Numbered from the stretch's first letter, positions 16,657 through 24,473 are shown. The stretch is DNA of 64,000 nucleotides from CAYPHY01 sp964410625 (GCA_964410625.1 CAYPHY010000005.1:186001-250000), one strand, 5' to 3'. The notes: a model not told the origin generated them from the letters alone. Numbers and translations: made by a program.

Positions 16657-16756
16657 NNNNNNNNNNNNNNNNNNNNNNNNNNNNNNNNNNNNNNNNNNNN
16701 NNNNNNNNNNNNNNNNNNNNNNNNNNNNNNNNNNNNNNNNNNNNNNNNNNNNNNNN
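16657..16756. other. Scaffold gap (100 N) inside the array
   Basis: Exactly 100 N, a placeholder size. The 55 bases left of it (16602-16656) are identical to the 55 bases right of it (16757-16811). The two contig ends therefore overlap in sequence, and the real gap may be zero or may hide further array units. Confidence 0.95.
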
Positions 16757-16878
16757 CCTACAACGCCATCCTATCATAAGTAAAATTTTCCTACAGCCCC
16801 ACCCCTTCATCGGTAAATTTTGCCGCTTTCCCCCCATTTTTTAGGTAAATTTTTCCCTTTTCGCCCCCTATATATATT

Positions 16879-16915
16879 ATTGTTGTTGTTCTAATATAAA
16901 GACAACAACAACAAT
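16879..16915. repeat. ATTGTTGTTGTT inverted repeat
   Basis: ATTGTTGTTGTT at 16879-16890 and its exact complement AACAACAACAAT at 16904-16915 flank a 13-bp AT-rich centre. It lies just beyond the last units of the array, after a TATATATATTA tract. Confidence 0.7.
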
Positions 16916-17406
16916 ACAATACACACCCAAAAGCGTAAAATTTTCCTCCATTCACAGTTCACAATTGACCATTAACAATTCACAATTCACCATTAACCAT
17001 TCTCCACCCAACCCAAACCCTGCCCTCCCACCTGGCGCAATAAACAATCCCTATCATTCGCTGCAAAACAAAAAACACGGCCGCCCCGCGCCGACGGCCG
17101 TCCGTTGGCCCAACGTCCCCCCATCATACAACCCCTCTCCACCCCCACGCCACCGCACTTTGCCGCTAAAGGCGCTCCAAAATAATAAATATTCGAAGCG
17201 GACTGGTTGTTTTAGATCAAGATCAGATCATCAATAGCAACCACTCATAACCTCCTGGCAACGATTCTCTTTATTGGACTGATTCCCATCATCTTCGCGA
17301 ATTGAGGGAAAACATTATGACAAGTTGTGGTTTACGAATCTGGTATATCGTTACTTCCCCAAAACACCCCACATTTCCCAACATTTCTCCACATTACTAA
17401 TCAACA

Positions 17407-18450
17407 TCAGTCAACATCCGACCATCCTACCCCCATATCCCTCCCATGACCTACAGAAGCAGGACCCCCTAACCCAATCGCTTCCGCAAGCGCACCCGCA
17501 ATATAGACCCGCGCCATCTTTTTGCGATAGCTCAGGTTCATGTCGGTGTTGTCCATGGGCTTGGCCGGGCGGGATGCTTTTTGGGCAACGGCGGCGATCA
17601 ACTCGGCCGTCGGCCGCTGCCCCACCAACAACCCCATAATCCCCTCCCCCACCACCACCGGCTCGGAAGCCACCGCACCCAGGACCATTCGCGCAGCAGT
17701 GCAGCGGCCGTCCCCCTCCAGCCGCAAAGCCACCGCCACCCCCAACAGCGGAAAATCAATCGAACCCCGTCGCCGCAGCTTCCAATAGGCCATACGCCAG
17801 CCATCCAACGGCGGAAGATGGATAGAGACCAGCAGTTCATCGGCCGCTTTCGCCAGATAGTCCAACCCATCATTGCGATAGAGCGCCTCGACCGGGATAG
17901 TGCGCTCCCCGTGTGGGCCAACCAGCCGCACACTTGCGCCGAGCGCTATCGCCACCGGCGCACAGTCGGAGGAGGAAACAGCCAGACAACGCGGGCTACT
18001 GGTCGCCACCCAACAGATGTCCCCATCCTTCTTCAGGCAAAAGCCCAATGCCTTGCGCCATTGGTAGGTCTGGTCGTAGTAGGTGCAGCGGGTATCAACA
18101 CAGAGATTGCCGCCAATAGTCCCGGCGTTGCGCAGCGGTGGCGAGGAGACCAGCGCGGCCGCCTTGGCCAAGGCCGGATACCTCGCCTGTACCTGCGAAT
18201 CTCCAGCAACCTCGGTCAGCGTCAATCCTGCACCGAGCGTTAGCCCAGTTCCATTTGACCGTGTGCGTAGTTCAGCGATGTTGCCCAGACCGATCAACAC
18301 CGGCGGCGTCATCTGTCGGCGTTTCATCTTCGGATAGAGGTCGGTGCCACCGGCCACATACATCGCCTCTGGGCCGTGTTGGGCTTTGAGTTGCACGGCC
18401 GCCTCAATCGTCTCCGGGGCATAATAATCAAAGCGAGGTAAACGCATCAT
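17407..18450 (-). CDS. hcrB: 4-hydroxybenzoyl-CoA reductase-like FAD/[4Fe-4S] subunit (beta)
   Basis: A 347-residue FAD-binding subunit of the xanthine oxidase family. YVAGGTDLYPKMKR (about 31-44) and NAGTIGGNLCVDTRC (about 108-122) are the FAD signatures. A roughly 45-residue insertion carries cysteines at 122, 138, 146 and 155. This spacing is that of the extra [4Fe-4S] cluster of 4-hydroxybenzoyl-CoA reductase (Thauera HcrB), absent from ordinary xanthine dehydrogenases. It is the last gene of the operon, 47 bp after hcrA. The C-terminal 20 residues (GPASVGHGRD...) look unlike the family and may be read-through into neighbouring DNA. Confidence 0.85.
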   Translation of the reverse strand: MMRLPRFDYYAPETIEAAVQLKAQHGPEAMYVAGGTDLYPKMKRRQMTPPVLIGLGNIAELRTRSNGTGLTLGAGLTLTEVAGDSQVQARYPALAKAAALVSSPPLRNAGTIGGNLCVDTRCTYYDQTYQWRKALGFCLKKDGDICWVATSSPRCLAVSSSDCAPVAIALGASVRLVGPHGERTIPVEALYRNDGLDYLAKAADELLVSIHLPPLDGWRMAYWKLRRRGSIDFPLLGVAVALRLEGDGRCTAARMVLGAVASEPVVVGEGIMGLLVGQRPTAELIAAVAQKASRPAKPMDNTDMNLSYRKKMARVYIAGALAEAIGLGGPASVGHGRDMGVGWSDVD

Positions 18451-18486
18451 AGGTTTGTTCGTCGTTAGTAAGCAGTAGGCAGTGAA

Positions 18487-18517
18487 GAGATTGGAGACTA
18501 GGAGATTGAGAGACTGC
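18487..18517. repeat. GAGACT-family repeat at the hcrA 3' end
   Basis: GAGATTGGAGACTAGGAGATTGAGAGAC. On the minus strand it encodes the last residues GSLSIS and the stop TAG of hcrA. Confidence 0.65.
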
Positions 18518-20675
18518 CGACTGCCGGTTGTGTGCTTTCTGGGCGGTCAACACGAATCGGGTCGGGAAAAGTAGTGTGCGGCACGGCCGTTGGGCCGACT
18601 CGTGGTTCGCGACCGCGTGCTTTCAGTTCTAACGCTTGTAAGACTTTTTCCGGATGGATGGGTACTTCATCTATGCGCACGCCAACCGCGTCAAAAATGG
18701 CGTTGGCGACGGCGGGCATGACGGGCAACAATGGCCCCTGTCCCGCTTCCTTCGCTCCGTAAGGCCCTTCGGGGTCGTTGGTTTCGATCAGAAAGGTTTC
18801 CATCTCCGGNNNNNNNNNNNNNNNNNNNNNNNNNNNNNNNNNNNNNNNNNNNNNNNNNNNNNNNNNNNNNNNNNNNNNNNNNNNNNNNNNNNNNNNNNNN
18901 NNNNNNNNNGTGCCATGTTTGATCTCGGCCAGCTCGGCCGCTTCTGCAAAGCTCATCAACGGTTGGGCTTCGTCGCGGCGATAGACCAGGCTCTCCCGAA
19001 TCTCTAGCAGTTGCGCGGGCAGTTCCAACTTCTCGGCAACGGCATTGATGATTTGCTGGTAAAGCGGCCGCGCAGCCGCAATCGCGGCGTTGCCCGTCAT
19101 CAACGTCACCCGGCTGCTATAGCTGCCCAGGTCAACCGGCGTCAGGTCGGTGTCGCCGGTATAGACAACCACATCATCCAGCGACACTCCCAACTCCTCG
19201 GCGACAATATAAGCCAGAATCGAAGTGGAACCCTGGCCGATGTCGGTGCTGCCACATAAGACGGTGACGCCGCCACCGCGATCCACCCGCAGTTGCACGC
19301 CGGAGTGGGGCATCTTGTTCCAATAGATGGGCAAGCCCGCGCCGGAGAGATAGGAGCCACAAGCCAGCCCAATGCCCTTGCCATAGGGCAAGCGGCCGTG
19401 CTTTCCGCGAAAATCGGACGCTTCAACCACTTCTTCAATACACTCCTTTAAGCCAATGGTCGTCACCGTCAGATGGTTGACCGTCTTGGTAAATGGCGGG
19501 TGTATGTGGTTGAGGCGTAAAGCGGCCGGGCTGAGGCCGAGGTCGTGGGCGAATTTGTCCAACTGCACTTCCAGAGCAAAGCGCGGTTGCGGGGTGCCAT
19601 GCCCGCGCTTCGGACCACCAGGGGGTTTATTGGTGAAGACGCGCAACGCCTCAAATTTATAATTCTCAATCGGATACGTGACTGTCTGCAACGCGCCGGT
19701 ATAGTAGGTGCTGGCAACGCCATAGCTGCCATAAGCCCCGCCGTCGAGATGGGAACGGAAGTGCATCGCGGTAATCGTCCCGTCGCGCTTCATCCCCGTC
19801 TTGACCCACATCAGCACGGGGTGGCGGCCGCGATGGGTATAAAATACCTCTTCGCGATTGAGGGTGATCTTCACCGGCCGCCCCGTGACCATCGCCAGCT
19901 TAGCCGCGATGATCTCATGCGGAAAGGGATCAGTCTTACCGCCAAACCCACCGCCATTGGGTGTGGCGATAACGCGAATGCGACTGCGCGGAATACGAAG
20001 CACCTTCTCCAGGGCGCGGTGGACGTAGTGCGGCGTTTGGGTGGATGACCACAGCGTCAGGCGGCCGTTGCCATCATATTGAGCGACGGCCGCGTGCTGC
20101 TCCAGCGCCAGATGGGTGTTGCCTTCATAATAAAAGATGTCTTCGCGGATGTGGTCGGCCGCGGCAAAACCCACTTCCACATCGCCAAACTCCAGCGAGA
20201 CGCTCTTATGGATGTTGCCTTCCTGGGCATAGTCGTGGATTTGTACATCCTCGTTTGTCAGGGCATCTTCAATTGTCATCAGTGCCGGAAGAGGTTCGTA
20301 CTCGACAATGATCGCTTCCAGGGCGGCTTCGGCTGTCTCCTCATCCACCGCGGCGACGGCGGCCACCGGATCGCCGACCATGCGTACCTTTTCCACACAG
20401 AGGGCTTCTTCGTCCTGGCTGACGGGCAAGATGCCATACTTCACCGGCAGGTCTTTGCCGGTGATGACGGCATAGACGCCGGGGCGTTGCAGCGCGGCCG
20501 AGGGGTCAATGAATTTGACCAGCGCGTGAGGGTGGGGACTGCGGAGGATGCGGCCGTAGGCCATGCGCGGCAAAAAGATGTCATCAGCAAAGAGCGTCTC
20601 CCCTTTGACTTTGCTCATCGCATCAACCTTCATCCACGGTTTGCCGATAATGTTTAACTGCTGCTCTTCAACCAT
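18498..20675 (-). CDS. hcrA: 4-hydroxybenzoyl-CoA reductase-like molybdopterin subunit (alpha), interrupted by a gap
   Basis: A member of the xanthine oxidase large-subunit family that binds molybdopterin cytosine dinucleotide. The start at 20675 gives MVEEQQLNIIGKPWMKVDAMSKV and the GETLFADDI strand. NGGGFGGKTDPFPHEI, KRGHGTPQPRFALEVQLD, GSTDIGQGSTSILA and the C-terminal EGPYGAKEAGQGPLLPVMPAVANAIFDAVGV region (shown in pieces) are cofactor-loop motifs. About 590 residues precede and 103 follow the 100-N gap, so some 70-90 residues are missing relative to the usual 760-780. Both sides read in one frame only by chance of the N count. The final residues come from a GAGACT repeat. Confidence 0.85.
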   Translation of the reverse strand: MVEEQQLNIIGKPWMKVDAMSKVKGETLFADDIFLPRMAYGRILRSPHPHALVKFIDPSAALQRPGVYAVITGKDLPVKYGILPVSQDEEALCVEKVRMVGDPVAAVAAVDEETAEAALEAIIVEYEPLPALMTIEDALTNEDVQIHDYAQEGNIHKSVSLEFGDVEVGFAAADHIREDIFYYEGNTHLALEQHAAVAQYDGNGRLTLWSSTQTPHYVHRALEKVLRIPRSRIRVIATPNGGGFGGKTDPFPHEIIAAKLAMVTGRPVKITLNREEVFYTHRGRHPVLMWVKTGMKRDGTITAMHFRSHLDGGAYGSYGVASTYYTGALQTVTYPIENYKFEALRVFTNKPPGGPKRGHGTPQPRFALEVQLDKFAHDLGLSPAALRLNHIHPPFTKTVNHLTVTTIGLKECIEEVVEASDFRGKHGRLPYGKGIGLACGSYLSGAGLPIYWNKMPHSGVQLRVDRGGGVTVLCGSTDIGQGSTSILAYIVAEELGVSLDDVVVYTGDTDLTPVDLGSYSSRVTLMTGNAAIAAARPLYQQIINAVAEKLELPAQLLEIRESLVYRRDEAQPLMSFAEAAELAEIKHGXXXXXXXXXXXXXXXXXXXXXXXXXXXXXXXXXXPEMETFLIETNDPEGPYGAKEAGQGPLLPVMPAVANAIFDAVGVRIDEVPIHPEKVLQALELKARGREPRVGPTAVPHTTFPDPIRVDRPESTQPAVGSLSIS
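18810..18909. other. Scaffold gap (100 N) inside hcrA
   Basis: Exactly 100 N. Unlike the gap at 16657 the flanks share no sequence. The protein lacks about 70-90 residues here, so the true distance is probably more than 200 bases. Confidence 0.9.
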
Positions 20676-20734
20676 AATCTTAGCCTGATTGACTTGCGCT
20701 ACTTCGTCTTGCCCATCTCGACCATCTTTTCTAA

Positions 20735-21214
20735 TTAATGCCTGCCGTGAGCCATGCGCTCGGCCGCCAGTTCCACTGCTTCGATAATCTTCATATAGCC
20801 GGTGCAACGGCAAAGGTTCCCGGCCAATGCTTCGCGGATTGCCTGTCGCTGCGGGCAAGGGTTTTCGTCTAGCAATGCCTTGGCCGTCACCAGCATCCCA
20901 GGCGTACAGTAGCCGCATTGCGCTGCGCCCAGTTCGGCAAAGGCCAGTTGCAAGGGATGGGGTTCACCATTTACCGCTAACCCCTCAACCGTGAGAATTT
21001 CCTTTCCTTGCACTTCTACGGGCAAAAGCAGGCAAGAGAGCAGCGGCCGTCCATCCATCAACACCGCACAGGTCCCACATTCACCTAACTCGCAGCCATG
21101 CTTTGTCCCGGTCAGGCGCAACTCCTCACGCAGCACTTCCAGCAGTGTCTTATGCACGGCCGTCCAGACCTCGTGTGTTTCGCCGTTGACTTGTAGCGTA
21201 ATAAGCTGCTTCAT
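20735..21214 (-). CDS. hcrC: 4-hydroxybenzoyl-CoA reductase-like [2Fe-2S] subunit (gamma)
   Basis: A 159-residue protein with two [2Fe-2S] sites. The plant-ferredoxin-type site is C41, C46, C49 and C61 (CELGECGTC). The helical-domain site is C100, C103, C135 and C137 (CGYCTPGM and NLCRCTG). This is the small subunit of molybdenum hydroxylases. The neighbouring hcrB, with its 4Fe-4S insertion, points to a reductase that removes the phenolic hydroxyl of 4-hydroxybenzoyl-CoA. It lies 86 bp after the ligase gene and 59 bp before hcrA. Confidence 0.9.
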   Translation of the reverse strand: MKQLITLQVNGETHEVWTAVHKTLLEVLREELRLTGTKHGCELGECGTCAVLMDGRPLLSCLLLPVEVQGKEILTVEGLAVNGEPHPLQLAFAELGAAQCGYCTPGMLVTAKALLDENPCPQRQAIREALAGNLCRCTGYMKIIEAVELAAERMAHGRH

Positions 21215-21224
21215 TCAACCTTTT

Positions 21225-21300
21225 GAGGGGCTCACGCAAAGGCGCAAAGGTCGCAAAGGTTTTCCTGGCAACTTGGCGGCTTGGCGTGCTTTGCGTGAGC
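21225..21300. repeat. CTCACGCAAAGGCGCAAAG inverted repeat
   Basis: GCTCACGCAAAGGCGCAAAGG and its complement CTTTGCGTGAGC fold back on each other in the ligase-hcrC gap, inside the operon. Other copies are at 40848-40920 and 53583-53640. Confidence 0.7.
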
Positions 21301-22599
21301 CTAATCATTCACCAAATAAAATCGCTTCGCCTTCAGCTCAAAGCGGGGCAGGGTATTGCGTGGGACGGCGAGGACTTGCGGCCGTAAGCCCAACGCATGT
21401 TGAAAGCTTTGGGTCACAGCACGGCAAAGCGCTTCCCCCTCAACGCCGTCTTTGCACTCGACTTCAAGCTGTAATTCGGCCAGTTCTTGCCGGCGGATGA
21501 TCTGGGCGCGAAACTCGTCAATCAGGTCAAATTGGCGCAGCAGGTTTTCGACAGCGGCCGGATAAACATTCACACCACGCACCACTACCATATCGTCGGC
21601 GCGGCCGATGATGCCACCGTCTAAACGGCCGAAGGTACGGCCGCAGACACAGGGTTCCGTTGTGAAGCGCACCAGGTCGCCGGTGCGGTAACGGATGACC
21701 GGATAGCCGATCCGTCCTAAATTGGTCAGCACCAGTTCGCCCGTCTCGCCCGCTGGCACTGGCTGTGCTGTATGGGGATGAATGACTTCAACGATAAACT
21801 CCGTTTCGATGACGTGAATACCGCCCGGCTGTGCCACACACTCAAAGCTGTGTGCGCCGACTTCAGAAGCCCCGGCGTGGTCGAAGCATTTGGCGTTCCA
21901 GGCTTGTTCGATTCTTGTTTTTGTCGCCGGAACATTGGCCCCTGGCTCTCCGGCGTGGATGGTGATGCGCATCGGGATGTCGCGCAGGTCGAAACCCTCT
22001 TCGCGGGCGACTTCAGCCAGCCGCAGCGCATAGGTTGGTGTGCAGCACATGACCGTTGCCTGCAGGTCGCGCATCACCTGTAGCCGCTGCAAGGAGTTCA
22101 GCCCGCCACCGGAGATGAGCAGCGAGCCGATGCGCTTTGCGCCCAAGACGGCCGCCCAAAAGCCGATGAATGGTCCAAAGGAGAAGGGCAGAAAGAGGCG
22201 GTCGGCGGCCGTCACACCTGCCCCGGCCAACACATAGCCCCAGCAATCCCCCCACCACTCCCAGCTTTCGGCCGTGTCTATTACGCGCAGCGGCGTGCCG
22301 GTGGTCCCAGAGGTCTGGTGATAGCGGGTATAGGCGGATTCGGGGAAGGTGGCGTTGGTTCCAAAAGGCGGGTCGTCGGCCTGCGCCTGGATAAGCTCGC
22401 TCTTGGTGGTGAAGGGGAGGCAGGCCAGATCGTCGAGCGAATGGATGTCTTGGGCGGTGACACCAGCGGCCGTTAGTTTGGCCGTGTAGAAACGGTTGCG
22501 GCCGATGATTTGGGCCAATAGGGCTTGCAGTTTTGCCAGTTGGTGGGCCTGGATTTGTTCGCGTGCTATGGTTTCCAGCGGCCGGTTGAAGAAGCCCAT
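21301..22599 (-). CDS. PaaK-type phenylacetate-CoA ligase family protein
   Basis: A 432-residue adenylate-forming ligase of the PaaK clade. The P-loop YHQTSGTTGTPLRV is at about residues 93-106. It also has LISGGGLNS, HAGEPGANVPATK, DHAGASEVG, YRTGDLV and GRADDMVVVRGVNVYPAAVE. PaaK-type enzymes activate aromatic acids to CoA thioesters. Being first gene of an operon with hcrCAB, it may make the hydroxybenzoyl-CoA substrate of the reductase, but phenylacetate or another aromatic acid cannot be excluded. ATG 22599 is chosen over an in-frame GTG at 22608. Confidence 0.88.
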   Translation of the reverse strand: MGFFNRPLETIAREQIQAHQLAKLQALLAQIIGRNRFYTAKLTAAGVTAQDIHSLDDLACLPFTTKSELIQAQADDPPFGTNATFPESAYTRYHQTSGTTGTPLRVIDTAESWEWWGDCWGYVLAGAGVTAADRLFLPFSFGPFIGFWAAVLGAKRIGSLLISGGGLNSLQRLQVMRDLQATVMCCTPTYALRLAEVAREEGFDLRDIPMRITIHAGEPGANVPATKTRIEQAWNAKCFDHAGASEVGAHSFECVAQPGGIHVIETEFIVEVIHPHTAQPVPAGETGELVLTNLGRIGYPVIRYRTGDLVRFTTEPCVCGRTFGRLDGGIIGRADDMVVVRGVNVYPAAVENLLRQFDLIDEFRAQIIRRQELAELQLEVECKDGVEGEALCRAVTQSFQHALGLRPQVLAVPRNTLPRFELKAKRFYLVND

Positions 22600-22638
22600 G
22601 TACCACACCCATTGCAGAGTAAAAGATGCCTCGACAAA

Positions 22639-22662
22639 TACATACTAACCGGTAGGTATGTA
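22639..22662. promoter_or_regulatory. Palindromic operator of the ligase-hcrCAB operon
   Basis: A 24-bp near-perfect palindrome with half-sites TACATACTAACC (22639-22650) and GGTAGGTATGTA (22651-22662); 10 of 12 base pairs are symmetric. Size and form are those of a TetR-family operator. It covers the predicted transcription start, 40 bp before the ligase ATG, so a bound repressor would block the promoter. No regulator gene is adjacent. Confidence 0.7.
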
Positions 22663-22666
22663 TCCC

Positions 22667-22695
22667 ATCATAACATTGCCATTCGGGTGCGTCAA
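22667..22695 (-). promoter_or_regulatory. Sigma-70 promoter of the ligase-hcrCAB operon
   Basis: On the minus strand, -35 TTGACG (22695-22690) and -10 TATGAT (22672-22667) each differ from consensus by one base and are 17 bp apart. The start would be near 22660, within the operator. Confidence 0.75.
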
Positions 22696-22747
22696 GCAAG
22701 TTTTAAGTTGTGGCGCGATTTGCCAAATCGCGCTACAGGTGGACGGG

Positions 22748-23614
22748 CTAATTTTTCCAGATAGTCAAATCTTTCTGCAACAACTGCTCCAGGTGGAGGA
22801 TGTCGTCGTGGTAGTAGGCGTATAGCTGTTCTTGCACGGCAGGCGGCATGGGGGGCGTGTCGGCGAAGTTTTTGTTGCGTAGCTCGGCCGCCGCTGAACG
22901 CAAGGTATTGGGCAGCAAGGGGTCGAGCCGCTGGCGGAGGGGGTGGGTTTTCACTTTTTCCAGCAGACGGCCGAGTCGCTCATTTTTCATCGCCCCGCCC
23001 TTGTTGCGGATGGTCAGGTCTGGCTCAAACCCTGTTTCCACGCCGAGAAATAGGTAAAGCTCGTTGAGGAGTTGCATTGGTTCGCGAACCAGCTCTTCAA
23101 AGAGGATGACCTTAATCTGTGAGGCATCAAAAAGCTCGAACCAGGGCTGCAACAGGGCGTAGTAGCAGCCGTTGCGCACGCGATGGTCTTGCTCGGTGAA
23201 GGCTTGTTCAATCGGCCGTGACTCATTTCCCAACCGCATTTGATGCCAATAAACGGAATAAGCACGCTTCACCGGGTGGCGCAGGCTGAAAATAAGGCGC
23301 ACATCGGGTATGATCTGCCGGATATGGCGGGGGGCGACGGGGCTGATCATGTAGTGCGGTGAGGCTTCACCAATCGCTTTCTCGTTGGTGACGCCAGAGA
23401 ACAGCGCCTGGTACTCGTCGAGGGTGCGGATGGGGAAGTTCAGGCCGTTTTCGCTGTTGTGGTTGGGATCGGCCGGATCATAAGCGAAAAAGCGTGGCTC
23501 CTTAAAGGGGGGCATGTAAATGTCGGGATGCTGCTTGAGATAGTAGTTGAGCGATGTTGTCCCCGCTTTGACCGCCCCGGCAATGATAAAGTTTGGTAGT
23601 GGCATAGGTGGCAT
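22748..23614 (-). CDS. PAPS-dependent sulfotransferase
   Basis: A 288-residue protein. The 5'-phosphosulfate loop AGAVKAGTTSLNYYL is at residues 12-26. The 3'-phosphate-binding segment FSLRHPVKRAYSVYWHQM is near residues 108-125. KVILFEELVREP and a C-terminal NKGGAMKNERLGRLL also fit bacterial Sulfotransfer_1/3 proteins. It would transfer sulfate from PAPS to a carbohydrate, lipid or small molecule; the acceptor is unknown. ATG 23614 is chosen because the longer frame begins with a TTG and has no ribosome binding site. Confidence 0.88.
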   Translation of the reverse strand: MPPMPLPNFIIAGAVKAGTTSLNYYLKQHPDIYMPPFKEPRFFAYDPADPNHNSENGLNFPIRTLDEYQALFSGVTNEKAIGEASPHYMISPVAPRHIRQIIPDVRLIFSLRHPVKRAYSVYWHQMRLGNESRPIEQAFTEQDHRVRNGCYYALLQPWFELFDASQIKVILFEELVREPMQLLNELYLFLGVETGFEPDLTIRNKGGAMKNERLGRLLEKVKTHPLRQRLDPLLPNTLRSAAAELRNKNFADTPPMPPAVQEQLYAYYHDDILHLEQLLQKDLTIWKN

Positions 23615-23911
23615 AGAATTTTCTATCAGTAAACGGCCGCCCAATGATTGGGTGGCAAATCTATTATATCAGTGGTTTAATAGTGGAGAACCTGAACCGT
23701 TACTCTCAACTTATTATTAAAGCAATGAGGGCTTACGGCTGATCTTAAGCCACTCATCAGCTCACCGGCAAAGATCCAGGTAAATAGCTGCTCAATGAGA
23801 AGTCCTTAAGGTGTAGGGGATAAATTGGTCATCGTCTAAATTGCAAAGTTGGCGTAAAATTAGCTTGGGTGCGATGGCTGGCGAGGGTATAGTACGGGGG
23901 CGAGCAATCCT
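23615..23911. other. Sulfotransferase-Nudix divergent intergenic region
   Basis: About 300 bp without a gene and without any of the repeat families. A TATAGT box at about 23888 precedes the Nudix gene, with a poor -35 (TTGGGT, 17 bp upstream). Confidence 0.5.
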
Positions 23912-24469
23912 ATGTTAATTGATTTTGAAAACGCTCACCAGCTTCAATCGTGGCTGGCAGCAAAACAGATTGATGTATCCAAGTGGGACGAAGTTGGAGC
24001 CAAAAGTTTGTCTAACTTATGGGATGAGTATAGGCATGGTGAAGTGACCTTCCAGGACGACCCTCCACTCCGAATTGTTCAGGTTGTCCAGGTGATTATT
24101 CGCCGGGGTAATCGTATTTTGCTGGAAGTGGAGCAGGAGTTCAATAATCATCACCGCCGGTCAAGAAAACAACCTCCCTCGGAAAAGCTTAAAGCAGGCG
24201 AAACGTATGTGGAAGCGGCACGCCGCTGCCTGGAAGAAGAGCTAGGGTTGAGAGCAAACGAAATGGCTTTCATTGGCCCTGGCGGTTATAAGCAAATTCA
24301 GGTGATCGTTGAATCGCCGTCCTATCCGGGTCTAACGACGCGCTATACATTTCACACAGTCGAGGCGATTGTAAAGGGGCTGCCAGACAATGATTTCTGG
24401 CTCGAAAACCGCGGCTTCAGCGGTGGCGACCCCATTCGCCGCCACCGCTGGGCGTGGCAGGTAGAGTGA
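23912..24469 (+). CDS. Nudix-fold protein with an incomplete Nudix box
   Basis: A 185-residue protein. LRIVQVVQVIIRRGNRILLEVEQEF is a Nudix strand pair (residues 52-76). The box is GETYVEAARRCLEEELGL near 95-112. Against the consensus GX5EX7REUXEEXGU, the metal-binding EEE-type core is kept, but the first Gly is replaced and RE is RC. It may hydrolyse a nucleoside diphosphate derivative or have lost activity. A 50-residue N-terminal extension (LQSWLAAKQIDVSKWDEVGAK) is unusual. It is convergent with asnS, 4 bp apart. Confidence 0.7.
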   Translation: MLIDFENAHQLQSWLAAKQIDVSKWDEVGAKSLSNLWDEYRHGEVTFQDDPPLRIVQVVQVIIRRGNRILLEVEQEFNNHHRRSRKQPPSEKLKAGETYVEAARRCLEEELGLRANEMAFIGPGGYKQIQVIVESPSYPGLTTRYTFHTVEAIVKGLPDNDFWLENRGFSGGDPIRRHRWAWQVE

Positions 24470-24473
24470 GTGA

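Larger units (their letters stand above)
16490..16945. repeat. Iteron-like array of GTAAAATTTTCC words, 33-bp period
   Basis: The word GTAAAATTTTCCTA or a close variant occurs at about 16526, 16592, 16625, 16780 and 16936, with degenerate copies at about 16498 (inverted), 16558, 16812 and 16844. The spacers are pyrimidine-rich. Two successive units starting at 16569 and 16602 share a 33-bp period. The repeats are too short, and the spacers too similar, for a CRISPR array. The layout resembles an iteron or multi-site binding region. Confidence 0.65.
16030..17406. other. Gene-poor 1.4-kb region with array and scaffold gap
   Basis: No intact gene. In order: an ACGCGGAT-type repeat (16033-16120), the relic of a VOC-family gene (about 16128-16330, minus), an array of GTAAAATTTTCC words (16490-16945) interrupted by 100 N, an ATTGTTGTTGTT inverted repeat (16879-16915), a CAATTGACCATTAAC-type repeat (16950-17010), and then C-rich low-complexity DNA with several AACATTTC/CAACAT words at 17360-17420. 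Confidence 0.7.

Noticed and set aside
16490..16945. CRISPR array
   Set aside because: The repeated word is only about 14 bp, several spacers are identical, and no cas gene is near.
17325..17639. Plus-strand frame with MWFTNLVYRYF
   Set aside because: It runs into the antisense of hcrB and has low-complexity composition.
20676..20918. N-terminal extension of hcrA
   Set aside because: It overlaps hcrC and has no similarity to the family. MVEEQQL at 20675 is the likely start.
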